Shown here piece by piece: positions 43,919-53,309 of a DNA stretch of 64,000 nucleotides (the first letter of the stretch is position 1; each line of letters starts with the position of its first letter). Below the pieces are notes generated by a model, which saw nothing but the letters and a program-made list of their open reading frames with translations, had not been told where the DNA came from and ran no database searches. A program made the position numbers and the translations under genes. This DNA is from Flavobacteriales bacterium UBA852 (GTDB lineage: Bacteria > Bacteroidota > Bacteroidia > Flavobacteriales_E > Vicingaceae), in the NCBI GenBank assembly GCA_002295925.1, contig DBGO01000007.1:114591-178590 (forward strand). The letters run 5' to 3'.

Positions 43919-45235
43919 TTGAAAACAAAGACATTAAAAAAGAACAAAGTAAACGTTGTTACTTTGGGATGCAGCAAAAACCTGTTCGATTCGGAAATAA
44001 TGATGGGGCAACTCAAAGCCAACAATTTCACCGTTGAGCACGAGAGCACAAGCAACGATGCCGAGATTGTTATTATCAACACTTGCGGATTTATAGATAA
44101 TGCCAAAGAAGAATCGGTAAACACCATATTGCAATTTGCCGAAGCAAAAAAGCAAGGGCTGGTAGAAAAAGTTTATGTTACCGGATGTTTGAGCCAACGA
44201 TACGGCGAAGAATTAGCCGGTGAAATTCCCGAAGTAGATGCTTTTTTCGGTACACGCGAATTGCCGCGCTTATTAAAAACACTTAAAGCCGATTACAAAC
44301 ACGAACTTATTGGCGAGCGACTGTTAACCACACCATCGCATTACGCATATTTTAAAATTGCCGAAGGTTGCGACCGCCCTTGTGCTTTTTGTGCCATTCC
44401 GTTGATGCGCGGAAAACACGTTTCCACACCCGTTGAAACACTTGTAAAACAAGCTAAAAATTTAGCTTCGCAAGGAGTAAAAGAATTATTATTGATAGCC
44501 CAAGATTTAACCTATTACGGATTAGATCTTTACAAAGAACGTAAACTTGCCCACTTACTCGAAGAATTGGCAAAAATTGAAGGTATAGAATGGATTCGTC
44601 TGCATTACGCTTATCCTTCGGGATTTCCAATGGAAGTTTTGGACGTAATGAAGAAGTATAATAACATTGCCAATTATCTGGATATTCCCTTACAGCACGC
44701 CTCTGACAATATGCTGAAAGCAATGCGAAGAGGCATTACCAAAGAAAAAACAACCAAACTTATTTCCGATATACGAAAACAAATTCCCGAGATTGCCATT
44801 CGAACTACTATAATTGTAGGTTTTCCGGGAGAAACAGAAAAAGATTTTGAAGAATTGAAAGAATGGATTAAAGAAATGCGATTTGAACGGCTGGGCGTAT
44901 TCACCTACTCACACGAAGAAAACACACACGCTTATTCGTTGGAAGATGATGTTCCCGAGGAAGTGAAACAACAACGTGCCGAAGAATTAATGGCTGTTCA
45001 AGAAGAAATATCTTACGAATTGAACCAACAAAAAATTGGCAAAACATTTAAAGTATTAATTGACAAAGTCGAAGGCGACTACTACATTGGCCGCACAGAA
45101 TACGATTCTCCCGAAGTAGATAATGAAGTGTTGATTAAAAAAGATGAAAATACGTATTTAAGAATCGGAGATTTTGTAAATGTTCGCATTGACAGTGCCG
45201 ATAGTTTTGACTTATTTGCATCGGTAATTGATTAA
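43919..45235 (+). CDS. rimO: Ribosomal protein S12 methylthiotransferase RimO
   Basis: The 438-residue radical-SAM enzyme adds a methylthio group to Asp of ribosomal protein S12. The N-terminal UPF0004 domain has TLGCSKNLFDSE. The radical SAM cluster motif CDRPCAFC (CxxxCxxC) lies near residue 150, and a TRAM domain is at the C-terminus (about 372-436). The start is TTG 43919; no ATG precedes the conserved N-terminal Cys in frame. It is followed 1 base after its stop by bshC. Confidence 0.94.
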   Translation: MKTKTLKKNKVNVVTLGCSKNLFDSEIMMGQLKANNFTVEHESTSNDAEIVIINTCGFIDNAKEESVNTILQFAEAKKQGLVEKVYVTGCLSQRYGEELAGEIPEVDAFFGTRELPRLLKTLKADYKHELIGERLLTTPSHYAYFKIAEGCDRPCAFCAIPLMRGKHVSTPVETLVKQAKNLASQGVKELLLIAQDLTYYGLDLYKERKLAHLLEELAKIEGIEWIRLHYAYPSGFPMEVLDVMKKYNNIANYLDIPLQHASDNMLKAMRRGITKEKTTKLISDIRKQIPEIAIRTTIIVGFPGETEKDFEELKEWIKEMRFERLGVFTYSHEENTHAYSLEDDVPEEVKQQRAEELMAVQEEISYELNQQKIGKTFKVLIDKVEGDYYIGRTEYDSPEVDNEVLIKKDENTYLRIGDFVNVRIDSADSFDLFASVID

Positions 45236-45236
45236 A

Positions 45237-46832
45237 ATGATTGAAAAGCAACATATCCCTTATTCGCAAACACCACTTCTTTCGCCCATAATGAAAGATT
45301 TTACCTGCGAAAGTGAATCTTTAAGTCCATTTTACATTCCGTATTCAAACGAAAATCTTCAATCTTTAATACAACAAAAAAAAAGATTTTTCGGTAAAGA
45401 CAAAAGAACGCTTTTACACGCTGAATTACTGAAACAATACCAAGGGTTTGAACTGTCCGAACAAACAAAAAACAACATTGACTTACTGCTAAACGAAAAT
45501 ACATTTACCATTACCACCGGACATCAACTCAATTTATTTGGCGGTCCGCTGTATTTTATTTACAAGATAATATCGGTGGTCAATTTTGCCAAAAAATTAA
45601 AAAACCAATATCCCGAATACAACTTCGTTCCTGTATTTTGGATGGCATCCGAAGACCACGATTTTGAAGAAATAAATCATTTTTACCTCAATAACAAGCT
45701 ATTGGCTTGGAACAGAAAAACCAAAGGTGCCGTAGGAAGATTATCTACCGAAGGTTTAGAAAAAATATACCATAAATTGGCAAACATAACGGGCGATTCC
45801 ATAAACACCAAAAAGATTCAAGAACTCTTTAGAAATGCATATTTAGCACATAATACTCTTTCGGCAGCGACACACTATTTTGTCAATCAATTATTTAAAG
45901 ACCAAGGGTTGGTTATTATAGATGCTGATAACCGTAATTTGAAAAAAGAATTTATTCCTGTTATTAAACAAGATATTTTTGAAAACACTTCGTTTAAACA
46001 AATAAATATCCAATCGGATAAACTGAAAAAATTATACAACAAAACGCAAATAAATGCCCGACCGGTAAATTTCTTTTATTTAAAAGATAATATTAGAGAA
46101 AGAATAGAAAAAAACGGCAACACCTACAAAGTCATCAATTCCGATATTTCATTCTCCGATAAAGAATTAGCATCGGAAATTGATAATTATCCGGAAAGAT
46201 TTAGTCCAAACGTTGCTTTGCGACCTATGTATCAAGAGACAATCTTACCCAATTTGGCATATATAGGCGGTGGCGGCGAATTGGCTTACTGGTTGCAATT
46301 AAAAAAAGCTTTTGAAACTTACAAAATTCCATTCCCGTTCTTGTTTTTACGAAATTCTGCTCTATGGCTTGATAAAAAATCCGTTCGTTATATTAACAAA
46401 CTGCAGTTGCAATGGCAAGATATTTTTTTACCGGAAAACGAACTGACAAAAAAAATACTGACAAGTAAAAACACTATTCCTTTCAATACTTATAAACAAG
46501 AAATTGAAGATGTTTTCCGGCATTTGGAAAAAGACATTACAACTTTCGATAAAAGTTTGCGGCCAAGCATTTTAGCTTCACAAACGCGGATAAATAAAGA
46601 ACTTAACAGATTAGAAAAAAAAGTGCTTCGCAATTTAAAAAGAAGAGAAACTGAAACATTGCAAAAAATCAACTACCTGAATCAAACAGCATTTCCCAAA
46701 GGCGTATTACAAGAAAGAATTTGGAATTTTTCTACGCTTTATTTGGAGTATGGCAATGCTTTTTTCACCCAACTGCTAAACGAATTTGATATACCAAGTA
46801 AAGAAATTTTAATCTTTTATCCCAATAATTAA
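45237..46832 (+). CDS. bshC: Bacillithiol biosynthesis cysteine-adding enzyme BshC
   Basis: The protein has 531 residues from ATG 45237 (MIEKQHIPYSQTP). BshC adds cysteine to GlcN-malate, the last step to bacillithiol. Conserved segments are TITTGHQLNLFGGPLYFIYK near residue 87, PVFWMASEDHDFEE near 130, and the GGGGELAYWLQLK near 345. It shows that this organism probably uses bacillithiol as a low-molecular-weight thiol. The other bsh genes are not in the window. It starts 1 base after rimO, and a perfect palindromic terminator follows its stop. Confidence 0.95.
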   Translation: MIEKQHIPYSQTPLLSPIMKDFTCESESLSPFYIPYSNENLQSLIQQKKRFFGKDKRTLLHAELLKQYQGFELSEQTKNNIDLLLNENTFTITTGHQLNLFGGPLYFIYKIISVVNFAKKLKNQYPEYNFVPVFWMASEDHDFEEINHFYLNNKLLAWNRKTKGAVGRLSTEGLEKIYHKLANITGDSINTKKIQELFRNAYLAHNTLSAATHYFVNQLFKDQGLVIIDADNRNLKKEFIPVIKQDIFENTSFKQINIQSDKLKKLYNKTQINARPVNFFYLKDNIRERIEKNGNTYKVINSDISFSDKELASEIDNYPERFSPNVALRPMYQETILPNLAYIGGGGELAYWLQLKKAFETYKIPFPFLFLRNSALWLDKKSVRYINKLQLQWQDIFLPENELTKKILTSKNTIPFNTYKQEIEDVFRHLEKDITTFDKSLRPSILASQTRINKELNRLEKKVLRNLKRRETETLQKINYLNQTAFPKGVLQERIWNFSTLYLEYGNAFFTQLLNEFDIPSKEILIFYPNN

Positions 46833-46858
46833 AAAAGCGCTCAATTGAGCGCTTTTTT
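46831..46858. terminator. Bidirectional terminator, 28-base perfect palindrome
   Basis: AAAAAAGCGCTCAA (46831-46844) is followed directly by its reverse complement (46845-46858). It lies between convergent bshC and the T9SS type B gene and has T runs on both strands. Confidence 0.9.
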
Positions 46859-46883
46859 AAGGTTATATTTCATTTTCGAAGAA

Positions 46884-49349
46884 TTAATTCCCGCCATTAT
46901 TGATTATGGTAACATTTCCCTTAATTGGTTCGGAAGGTAAATTCCCTCCGGGTGTAAGAATGTAAAAATACGTGCCCGAATTTAAAGGTTTACCATTATT
47001 TTGATTTTTACCATCCCAATCATTTTGATAATTCGACGATTCATACACTTTTTTACCCCATCGGTTGTAAACAACTAATGAACTGTTAGGATAAAAATCT
47101 AAATTTTTGAATATCAAATAGTTATTCAACGTATTACCATCATTGGGTGTAATAACATTTGGAGCAACCAATTCACAATCTCTAAATTCAATCAGAGCAT
47201 TATCTGAAACTGTATTACACGTTCCGTTAATTGTAATGATATATTCTCCTTCACTGTAAACACTAATAACAGGAGTTGTTTCTCCGGTATTCCAACTGTA
47301 AGTTGCATTGGCATCAACCGAACTTTGATCTACATTAAATTGAACTGTGTCACCTTTACAAATAACCGCATCATCTATACTTACACTTACATCTTGCGCA
47401 AAGAAAACAGTCATTGTATCTTTTTGATTACAAATTTCATCGGTAAAAACAAAATTATAGTAACCATAATCAGAAGTCGAAATATTTGGATTTAATGTTG
47501 CTGAGTCAGGTGTAAAGGTAGCGCTTCCTCCATTTTGGGAAGTATATGTCCAAACACCGCCGCCGGCAGCTGTTACCCCATTTACTTGAAGCGTTTTATT
47601 ACAAGCCGCAGTATCGCCCGGCACTTGTGGTGTCGGATAAACAAATACTGAAACTGTTGTGTCATACGTACAACCAAAATTATCGGTTACTTGAAAAGTA
47701 TAGTAGCTGTATCCTGTAGTATCCGGACGAATAACTATTGCCGTATCATTTTGCCCCGAAATAATGGTTGGGTCACTCAACCACTGATCACTGACAATCA
47801 ATGGAGAATAAGTTTCATTATTCGGATTGATCGAAGGATCAAAAAATATTCCCCATTCAAATATATAACCGTCGTCAATGCTCAAATTATCACGTACGGT
47901 AATAGTCCAGTTTCCATTAATAGGACATCCTACAAAATTTGCAAAAGATTGTTCGGGCAAGTAAATACCATTGGTATCCATTGCCTGACCTGAACTGATT
48001 GTTGTAGGTATAAAATTACCGGAAGCAAATTCTGTAGGAAAATCTCCTAAAGTTGCCATAGTAGAGCTCCAACAGTACTCCCATCCTATTCCGGGATTTC
48101 CAATATTATTATCATAGGCATCTCCCAAATATGTGCCGCCACCTCCAAAACCTCCGGGTATTAAACCTCCGCTTCCACTATAACTGTTAAAAATGGTAAC
48201 TGTTGTACCATTAGGGCAACTTAAGACCATTTCCAAATCGCCCAAGTAAGAATGCTCCATGGTTACACATAGTTTTTGTATATCACTTGCCGCTTGAATT
48301 GTTTGACTAGTGTCAAAACCCGAAATATTAATACTTGTTGTATAATTTTGACCACTACCATCAGGTAAATAAGTTAAACCGGCATACGTTCCTCCCAATT
48401 CAAAATTAGTAGCAATAGGATCTACCCCAACAGTATCTGCAGGTGTTACTCCACCTATTAGCTCAGTTGTTTCGCCTAAACAAAGCGTATCTTCCAAAGG
48501 CATAACGCCTGCAAAACTTGGAATAGTTGAGACTCTTACTTTACACATTAATTGTACTGACTGCGGGAACTGATCGGTAATTTTAAGTGTTACCAAATAT
48601 CCGCTTCTGTTTGGTGGCTTGAACCATACTGAGTCGCCTGTTGCTTGAGTACCGTCACTAAAACTCCATTGGAACGTTACATTATTATTATTTTGTGAAT
48701 ATCCTGTTCCTGTTACATCAGAAGAATAAGGAAATTCACCCGAAGCTATAAATAAAATGGAATCTTCAAAACATATATCTACATAACCTGTATCCGGTGG
48801 ATTTAATGCATCAACACCATTACCGTTTATTTCGGCGCGAATATGTCCGATAAACGGTTGAGGCGGATTTCCACAAGATACATTTGCATCCCAACCTGTT
48901 CCTTCTACTGCAGCATCTGACCAAAAACGAACGGTAAGACAACCACTTGGGTTATTGGCAAATGATGCTTGATGAGTAAATCCTGTGGGGTCAGTTACAC
49001 TGTTATGTACGCCCAATAAAGGCGAGGATGTATTGGGGCCATCCCACACATAAATAGAGTCTGAACCGTCAACATCAAATGTAAAACCTGCATTAATACC
49101 AAAAGCAAGTGTTACTTTACTCCCATTAACCAAATCGGGACATAATACAATTGTATCATCCGAATTTGGTAAATAATTACCTGATCCGCCACCATCTTGG
49201 AAATTGGTAACCGAACCATTGTTATATGTATTACAATCCAAAGGGTTGTTTTGATCAAAATCAGGGTCAGTAATTAAGATTGTTTGTCCAAACCCATAAG
49301 AAATGGATAAAATGGATAATACAGATGCTAATATATAATTCTTCTTCAT
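46884..49349 (-). CDS. T9SS type B (gliding motility-associated C-terminal domain) surface protein
   Basis: The 821-residue protein has a signal peptide (1-21, ending YGFGQ). A CUB-like beta domain follows (about 24-160), then a PKD-type domain (about 190-265; VTFQWSFSDGTQATGD). A proprotein-convertase P-like domain comes next (about 330-510; NGNWTITVRDNL). More Ig/PKD-type segments lead to the type B sorting domain (about 735-821; ITPNDGNTLNNYLIFKNL, VYNRWGKKVYES, SGTYFYIL). The protein should be exported by Sec and T9SS and exposed at the surface, perhaps as an adhesin. No protease active site was seen. It follows a small exported protein gene by 8 bases. Confidence 0.85.
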   Translation of the reverse strand: MKKNYILASVLSILSISYGFGQTILITDPDFDQNNPLDCNTYNNGSVTNFQDGGGSGNYLPNSDDTIVLCPDLVNGSKVTLAFGINAGFTFDVDGSDSIYVWDGPNTSSPLLGVHNSVTDPTGFTHQASFANNPSGCLTVRFWSDAAVEGTGWDANVSCGNPPQPFIGHIRAEINGNGVDALNPPDTGYVDICFEDSILFIASGEFPYSSDVTGTGYSQNNNNVTFQWSFSDGTQATGDSVWFKPPNRSGYLVTLKITDQFPQSVQLMCKVRVSTIPSFAGVMPLEDTLCLGETTELIGGVTPADTVGVDPIATNFELGGTYAGLTYLPDGSGQNYTTSINISGFDTSQTIQAASDIQKLCVTMEHSYLGDLEMVLSCPNGTTVTIFNSYSGSGGLIPGGFGGGGTYLGDAYDNNIGNPGIGWEYCWSSTMATLGDFPTEFASGNFIPTTISSGQAMDTNGIYLPEQSFANFVGCPINGNWTITVRDNLSIDDGYIFEWGIFFDPSINPNNETYSPLIVSDQWLSDPTIISGQNDTAIVIRPDTTGYSYYTFQVTDNFGCTYDTTVSVFVYPTPQVPGDTAACNKTLQVNGVTAAGGGVWTYTSQNGGSATFTPDSATLNPNISTSDYGYYNFVFTDEICNQKDTMTVFFAQDVSVSIDDAVICKGDTVQFNVDQSSVDANATYSWNTGETTPVISVYSEGEYIITINGTCNTVSDNALIEFRDCELVAPNVITPNDGNTLNNYLIFKNLDFYPNSSLVVYNRWGKKVYESSNYQNDWDGKNQNNGKPLNSGTYFYILTPGGNLPSEPIKGNVTIINNGGN

Positions 49350-49357
49350 TGTTAGAT

Positions 49358-49750
49358 TTATTTTATTTCGTTTTCAATATGCTTTCTTGACTTTACAACT
49401 AAAAGTTTATCGGATCCTTCTATTTCAAAGTATTGATAATCATTATCCAAAATAGTTATATCAAGAGTAAAAAAGTTAATATTTTCCAAATCATTTAATT
49501 TAATCTTTTTGATTCTTTCGGGTGAAGTTTGCAATTTTTCTTTTGGTAAATCGGTAATGTAATATGCATTGTAAACACAATAACGCAAATAATCTAATTC
49601 TTTTGGGTTATCTTTTGTAAGTTGCTCGATTTGTTTTTCTGAAAATTTAACTTCCAATGCTTTATCCAATTGCTCTGTTGAAGCATTTTGAGCCATTAGT
49701 GAAAATCCAAAACTAATGATTAACAAGGAGGATAAAATGATTTTTTTCAT
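49358..49750 (-). CDS. Small exported protein of unknown function
   Basis: The 130-residue protein has a signal peptide (about 1-20, ending SLMAQ) followed by a mostly helical, then beta, domain. I recognise no family. It lies 8 bases upstream of the T9SS type B surface protein and is probably co-transcribed with it; T9SS cargo genes often have such a small partner. No sorting domain is present, so it is likely periplasmic. Confidence 0.7.
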   Translation of the reverse strand: MKKIILSSLLIISFGFSLMAQNASTEQLDKALEVKFSEKQIEQLTKDNPKELDYLRYCVYNAYYITDLPKEKLQTSPERIKKIKLNDLENINFFTLDITILDNDYQYFEIEGSDKLLVVKSRKHIENEIK

Positions 49751-49933
49751 AATAATAGATTTGTTTATTTTTATGACTACGAATAAAGTAAAAAAGTTGC
49801 AAAATCAAGAATAAAAATTTAATTTTTAGACAAAATTATTATTTTCAAAGGTAGAACGCGCCTATTATTGATGCTCAAAAATAATTTAAGCACGTTCATT
49901 TACGCATTTTTCAATTCCGCAAAACTTTAAAAA

Positions 49934-51286
49934 TTAAGCATAAAACAAACTGCCCACGTAGAAATAAATGAAAATCCCGACAATATCGTTGGCAGTAGTA
50001 ATAAACGGTCCTGTAGCCAGTGCCGGGTCTATTTTAAATTTGGATAAGGTTAAAGGAACAAATGCCCCGAAAATACTGGCAAAAATAATTACCGTAAATA
50101 ATGAAATGCTTACACTTTTGCTTAATTGTAAATCGTGTAAAACAAAATAGTTGAAGCCGAAAACCACAACGGCACAAATCAACCCGTTGAGCAAAGCCAC
50201 CAAAAATTCTTTAAATAATTTTGAAAATAAATCATCGGGTTTCATTGAGTTGTTTGCCAACCCTTGCACAACTATTGCCGAAGATTGCACCCCAGCATTT
50301 CCACCCATAGCAGCAATTAAAGGCATAAAAAATGCCATTTGCGGGTTTACTTGTATCTCCGACTCATACCCTGAAATGACTTTACTGTTAATCAATTCTC
50401 CCATTAAACCAATCATTAACCAAGGCAAACGCGAACGGGACAGTATCCATACCGAGTCGGAGGCATCTACATTTTCGGTAATACCCGAAGCCATTTGGAA
50501 ATCTTTTTCGGCTTCTTCTTCTATTACATCTACCACATCATCAATGGTAATCCGTCCGATTAAACGATTTACCTCATCAACAACAGGCATAACCACCAAA
50601 TCATAATCTTTCATTTTTTGTGCAACCAATTCAATGGGGTCGTCGGCTTTTACCGATATAATATCTTCTTCATAAATATCTTTCACCAATTTATCATCGG
50701 GTGAAAGTATAATTTTCTTTAATGAAATTCTTCCTTTGAGTACATTATTATCATCTACTACGTAAATGGTATATACTTTGTCAACCTCTTCGGCTTGTTT
50801 ACGTAATTCTTTGATGCAAGTGGCAATATTCCAGTTGATATTGACTTTAATCAACTCTTTTGCCATAATACTACCGGCCGTACCTTCGGGATAGCTTGTA
50901 AGCTCAACAATATCGCCGGCTTGCTCCACATCGTCCATTTTGGACAAAACTTCTTGTTTTATTTCTTGCGGAAGATCGGCAAATATATCGGCAGCATCAT
51001 CCGATTCGGAATATTCCAGCAAAGAGGCAATTTGAGATGTGGAAAATAATTTCAGAATCTTGATTCGTAAATCTTCATCTATTTCGGCCAAAATATCGGC
51101 AACATCTTCTACCGAAAGGTATTTGAATAAATGATAAGCTTCTTCGGCATTAAATTCATCTTCTATGATTTTAGCCAACTCAACAGGATGTACTCCTTCC
51201 AGCAACTCAAGAATTTTTTCTTCATTATCTTGAGCTAAATAAGACTTTAATTCTTCAACGTATTGTTTTGTTAGTTCTTCTTTCAA
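49934..51286 (-). CDS. mgtE: Magnesium transporter MgtE
   Basis: The 450-residue protein has an N-terminal cytoplasmic helical domain (about 1-130; EEAYHLFKYLSVEDVADILAE in parts) and a CBS pair (about 135-260). The C-terminal channel has five helices (about 285-450). PLIAAMGGNAGVQSSAIVV near residue 327 is the pore motif. MgtE lets Mg2+ enter along its gradient, gated by intracellular Mg2+. The start is TTG 51286, 21 bases after a TAnnTTTG box; no better ATG was found in frame. Confidence 0.93.
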   Translation of the reverse strand: MKEELTKQYVEELKSYLAQDNEEKILELLEGVHPVELAKIIEDEFNAEEAYHLFKYLSVEDVADILAEIDEDLRIKILKLFSTSQIASLLEYSESDDAADIFADLPQEIKQEVLSKMDDVEQAGDIVELTSYPEGTAGSIMAKELIKVNINWNIATCIKELRKQAEEVDKVYTIYVVDDNNVLKGRISLKKIILSPDDKLVKDIYEEDIISVKADDPIELVAQKMKDYDLVVMPVVDEVNRLIGRITIDDVVDVIEEEAEKDFQMASGITENVDASDSVWILSRSRLPWLMIGLMGELINSKVISGYESEIQVNPQMAFFMPLIAAMGGNAGVQSSAIVVQGLANNSMKPDDLFSKLFKEFLVALLNGLICAVVVFGFNYFVLHDLQLSKSVSISLFTVIIFASIFGAFVPLTLSKFKIDPALATGPFITTANDIVGIFIYFYVGSLFYA

Positions 51287-51307
51287 CTGTGTTTTTTAAG
51301 CAGTTTG

Positions 51308-51315
51308 CAAAGTTA
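51308..51315 (-). promoter_or_regulatory. TAnnTTTG box for mgtE
   Basis: Minus-strand TAACTTTG precedes the TTG start of mgtE by 21 nt. Confidence 0.4.
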
Positions 51316-51341
51316 AGCAAATAACTCACGAATAAAAATAT

Positions 51342-52115
51342 TTAATTTTCATTGTTTTTTGCTTGTTCCCAATATTTATCCAATTGTTCCAAATTCATTT
51401 GATGCATATCTTTTTGCTCGGCATTTATTTGTTTTTCCATTTTTTGAAAACGACTGATAAATTTCTTATTGGTTTTCTCCAAAGCATCCTCAGGGTTGAT
51501 GTTAACAAACCGTGCATAGTTGATTAAGGCAAATAAAATGTCACCAAACTCTTGCTCCATTTTTTCTTGATTTCCTTTATCTTCTTCTGTTTTAAATTCA
51601 CGGATTTCTTCTTGAACTTTTTCCCATACCTGTTGTTTATTATCCCAATCAAAACCAATCCCTCGTGCTTTTTCTTGCAATCGAATGGCTTTTACCATTG
51701 CCGGAAGTGATTTTGGCACACCGCTCAGTACACTTTTATTGCCTTCTTTCAGCTTCAATTTTTCCCAATTAGCTTTTACCTCTTCTTCCGAATTTACTTT
51801 TACATCACCATAAATATGTGGATGCCGTGCAATTAGTTTGTCACAAATTCCGTTTATTACATCGGTAATGTCAAATGCTTGTTTTTCTGAACCTATTTTG
51901 GCATAAAATACGATATGCAACAATAAATCGCCCAATTCTTTTTTTACCTCATCCAAATTACCTTCCATAATGGCATCTGACAACTCGTAAGTTTCTTCAA
52001 TAGTCAAATACCGCAACGATTGCATGGATTGTTTTCTGTCCCAAGGGCATTTTTCACGCAAATCATCCATTATATCCAGCAAGCGTTTAAAGGCTATCAA
52101 TCTTTTATCTTCCAT
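51342..52115 (-). CDS. mazG: MazG nucleoside triphosphate pyrophosphohydrolase
   Basis: The protein has 257 residues from ATG 52115 (MEDKRLIAFKRL); the longer start at 52163 would overlap the promoter of the divergent gene. Two MazG domains are visible: REKCPWDRKQSMQSL with EETYELSDAI (EExxE, about residue 38), and the second with EEIREFKTEED and EFGDILFALINY near 190. It hydrolyses NTPs and dNTPs to monophosphates and removes damaged nucleotides. It has no toxin-antitoxin partner next to it. Confidence 0.93.
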   Translation of the reverse strand: MEDKRLIAFKRLLDIMDDLREKCPWDRKQSMQSLRYLTIEETYELSDAIMEGNLDEVKKELGDLLLHIVFYAKIGSEKQAFDITDVINGICDKLIARHPHIYGDVKVNSEEEVKANWEKLKLKEGNKSVLSGVPKSLPAMVKAIRLQEKARGIGFDWDNKQQVWEKVQEEIREFKTEEDKGNQEKMEQEFGDILFALINYARFVNINPEDALEKTNKKFISRFQKMEKQINAEQKDMHQMNLEQLDKYWEQAKNNEN

Positions 52116-52144
52116 ATTGGTAAATTTTATAAATACAATATTAT

Positions 52145-52152
52145 TACTTTTG
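52145..52152 (+). promoter_or_regulatory. TAnnTTTG box 5 nt from the PagL-like gene ATG (leaderless candidate)
   Basis: TACTTTTG, then TTACG, then ATG at 52158. The promoter lies between divergent mazG and the deacylase gene. Confidence 0.5.
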
Positions 52153-52157
52153 TTACG

Positions 52158-53309
52158 ATGCACTTACGGTTACTGCTATATTTTTCCATAATTATTTCTT
52201 GCTTACAAGCTCAAAAACCATTTGTTGTAAGTGGTAATTTCCATTACGGATGGGTAATGGCGCATCACCCCTATATGGCAATACTTAACCAAGGACACAC
52301 CAAAGCGTTTGAATTAAACATTGGTAAGCAAACCCAAGGCGATGCACTTTGGCAAAAAGCGTATTATCTGCCCGATTTTGGATTTTCGCTGATGGCTTTT
52401 GATTTTGCTAACCCTTCGATGTTGGGTACGGGAATTTCTCTATTTCCAAATATTGATTTTCCGCTTACAAAAGATAAAAACCGCCATAAATTTCATATTG
52501 AATGGCGATTAAAATTAGGCTACGGTATTGGCTATTTGTCTAAAATCTTTGACCGTGAGAATAATTATAAAAACATTGCCATCGGCTCACATCTTAATGC
52601 GTTTATTTATCTTAACAATCATTTAGTGATAAAACTTAAAAATCATTGGATGCTTTCTGCAGGAATATCTTTTTCACATTTTTCAAACGGGGCATTTAAA
52701 ACACCCAATTTGGGCATTAACGTACCTGCCGCAAATATTGGACTTATCTATTATTTCAAAAACATAGACAGAAGAGTAAGGGATTCTGTTTCATATTATT
52801 TTGAGGATGATTTAACCGGTTCATTAAAAAAAGAATACAACGCTGTTTCCTCTGACACGAGTTTGGCAATAAAAAAAATAGAAAATTTACTGATAACATC
52901 CGGTGGTTTGAAAGAAATTACGCCTTACTATGGTTCAAAATACGGCACTTTCAATATCCGTTATGCCAAAATTTACCGGCACAGTTTTAAATCTACTTTT
53001 GGAATAGGCGGAGAAATCAATTATAATCGTGCCAACAGTATTTTGTATCAACGCATATATGAAAAAAGCAATCCTTTATCTGCTTGGCAAGCCGGCATCA
53101 GTATTCAGTATTTCTTAATGATGGGCAAAACCGAATTATTCTTTCATTTTGGAACGTATTTGTTCAATGAATACAAAGAATTATCCATGTTTTATCATCG
53201 CATAGGCGGAATACATAAAATTTATAAAAACTGGTATTTTAATTTATCGTTGCGCACACACTTTGCTGTTGCCGACAATATTGAATGGGGAATTGCTTAC
53301 AAATGGTAA
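52158..53309 (+). CDS. Acyloxyacyl hydrolase / PagL-like lipid A deacylase
   Basis: The protein has 383 residues from ATG 52158 (MHLRLLLYFSIIIS). A signal peptide (about 1-19) is followed by a beta-barrel-like domain. The segment ISFSHFSNGAFKTPNLG near residue 175 holds the His-x-Ser pattern of PagL's catalytic site (HFSNG), with the PNLG text that follows it in the family. PagL removes a 3-O-acyl chain from lipid A in the outer membrane. The C-terminal half (about 220-383) extends beyond typical PagL and is less familiar. The stop overlaps the next gene's start by 7 bases (ATGGTAA). Confidence 0.75.
   Translation: MHLRLLLYFSIIISCLQAQKPFVVSGNFHYGWVMAHHPYMAILNQGHTKAFELNIGKQTQGDALWQKAYYLPDFGFSLMAFDFANPSMLGTGISLFPNIDFPLTKDKNRHKFHIEWRLKLGYGIGYLSKIFDRENNYKNIAIGSHLNAFIYLNNHLVIKLKNHWMLSAGISFSHFSNGAFKTPNLGINVPAANIGLIYYFKNIDRRVRDSVSYYFEDDLTGSLKKEYNAVSSDTSLAIKKIENLLITSGGLKEITPYYGSKYGTFNIRYAKIYRHSFKSTFGIGGEINYNRANSILYQRIYEKSNPLSAWQAGISIQYFLMMGKTELFFHFGTYLFNEYKELSMFYHRIGGIHKIYKNWYFNLSLRTHFAVADNIEWGIAYKW

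Noticed and set aside
52020..52157. N-terminal extension of the PagL-like protein
   Set aside because: It runs antisense through mazG, and a signal peptide begins at 52158.
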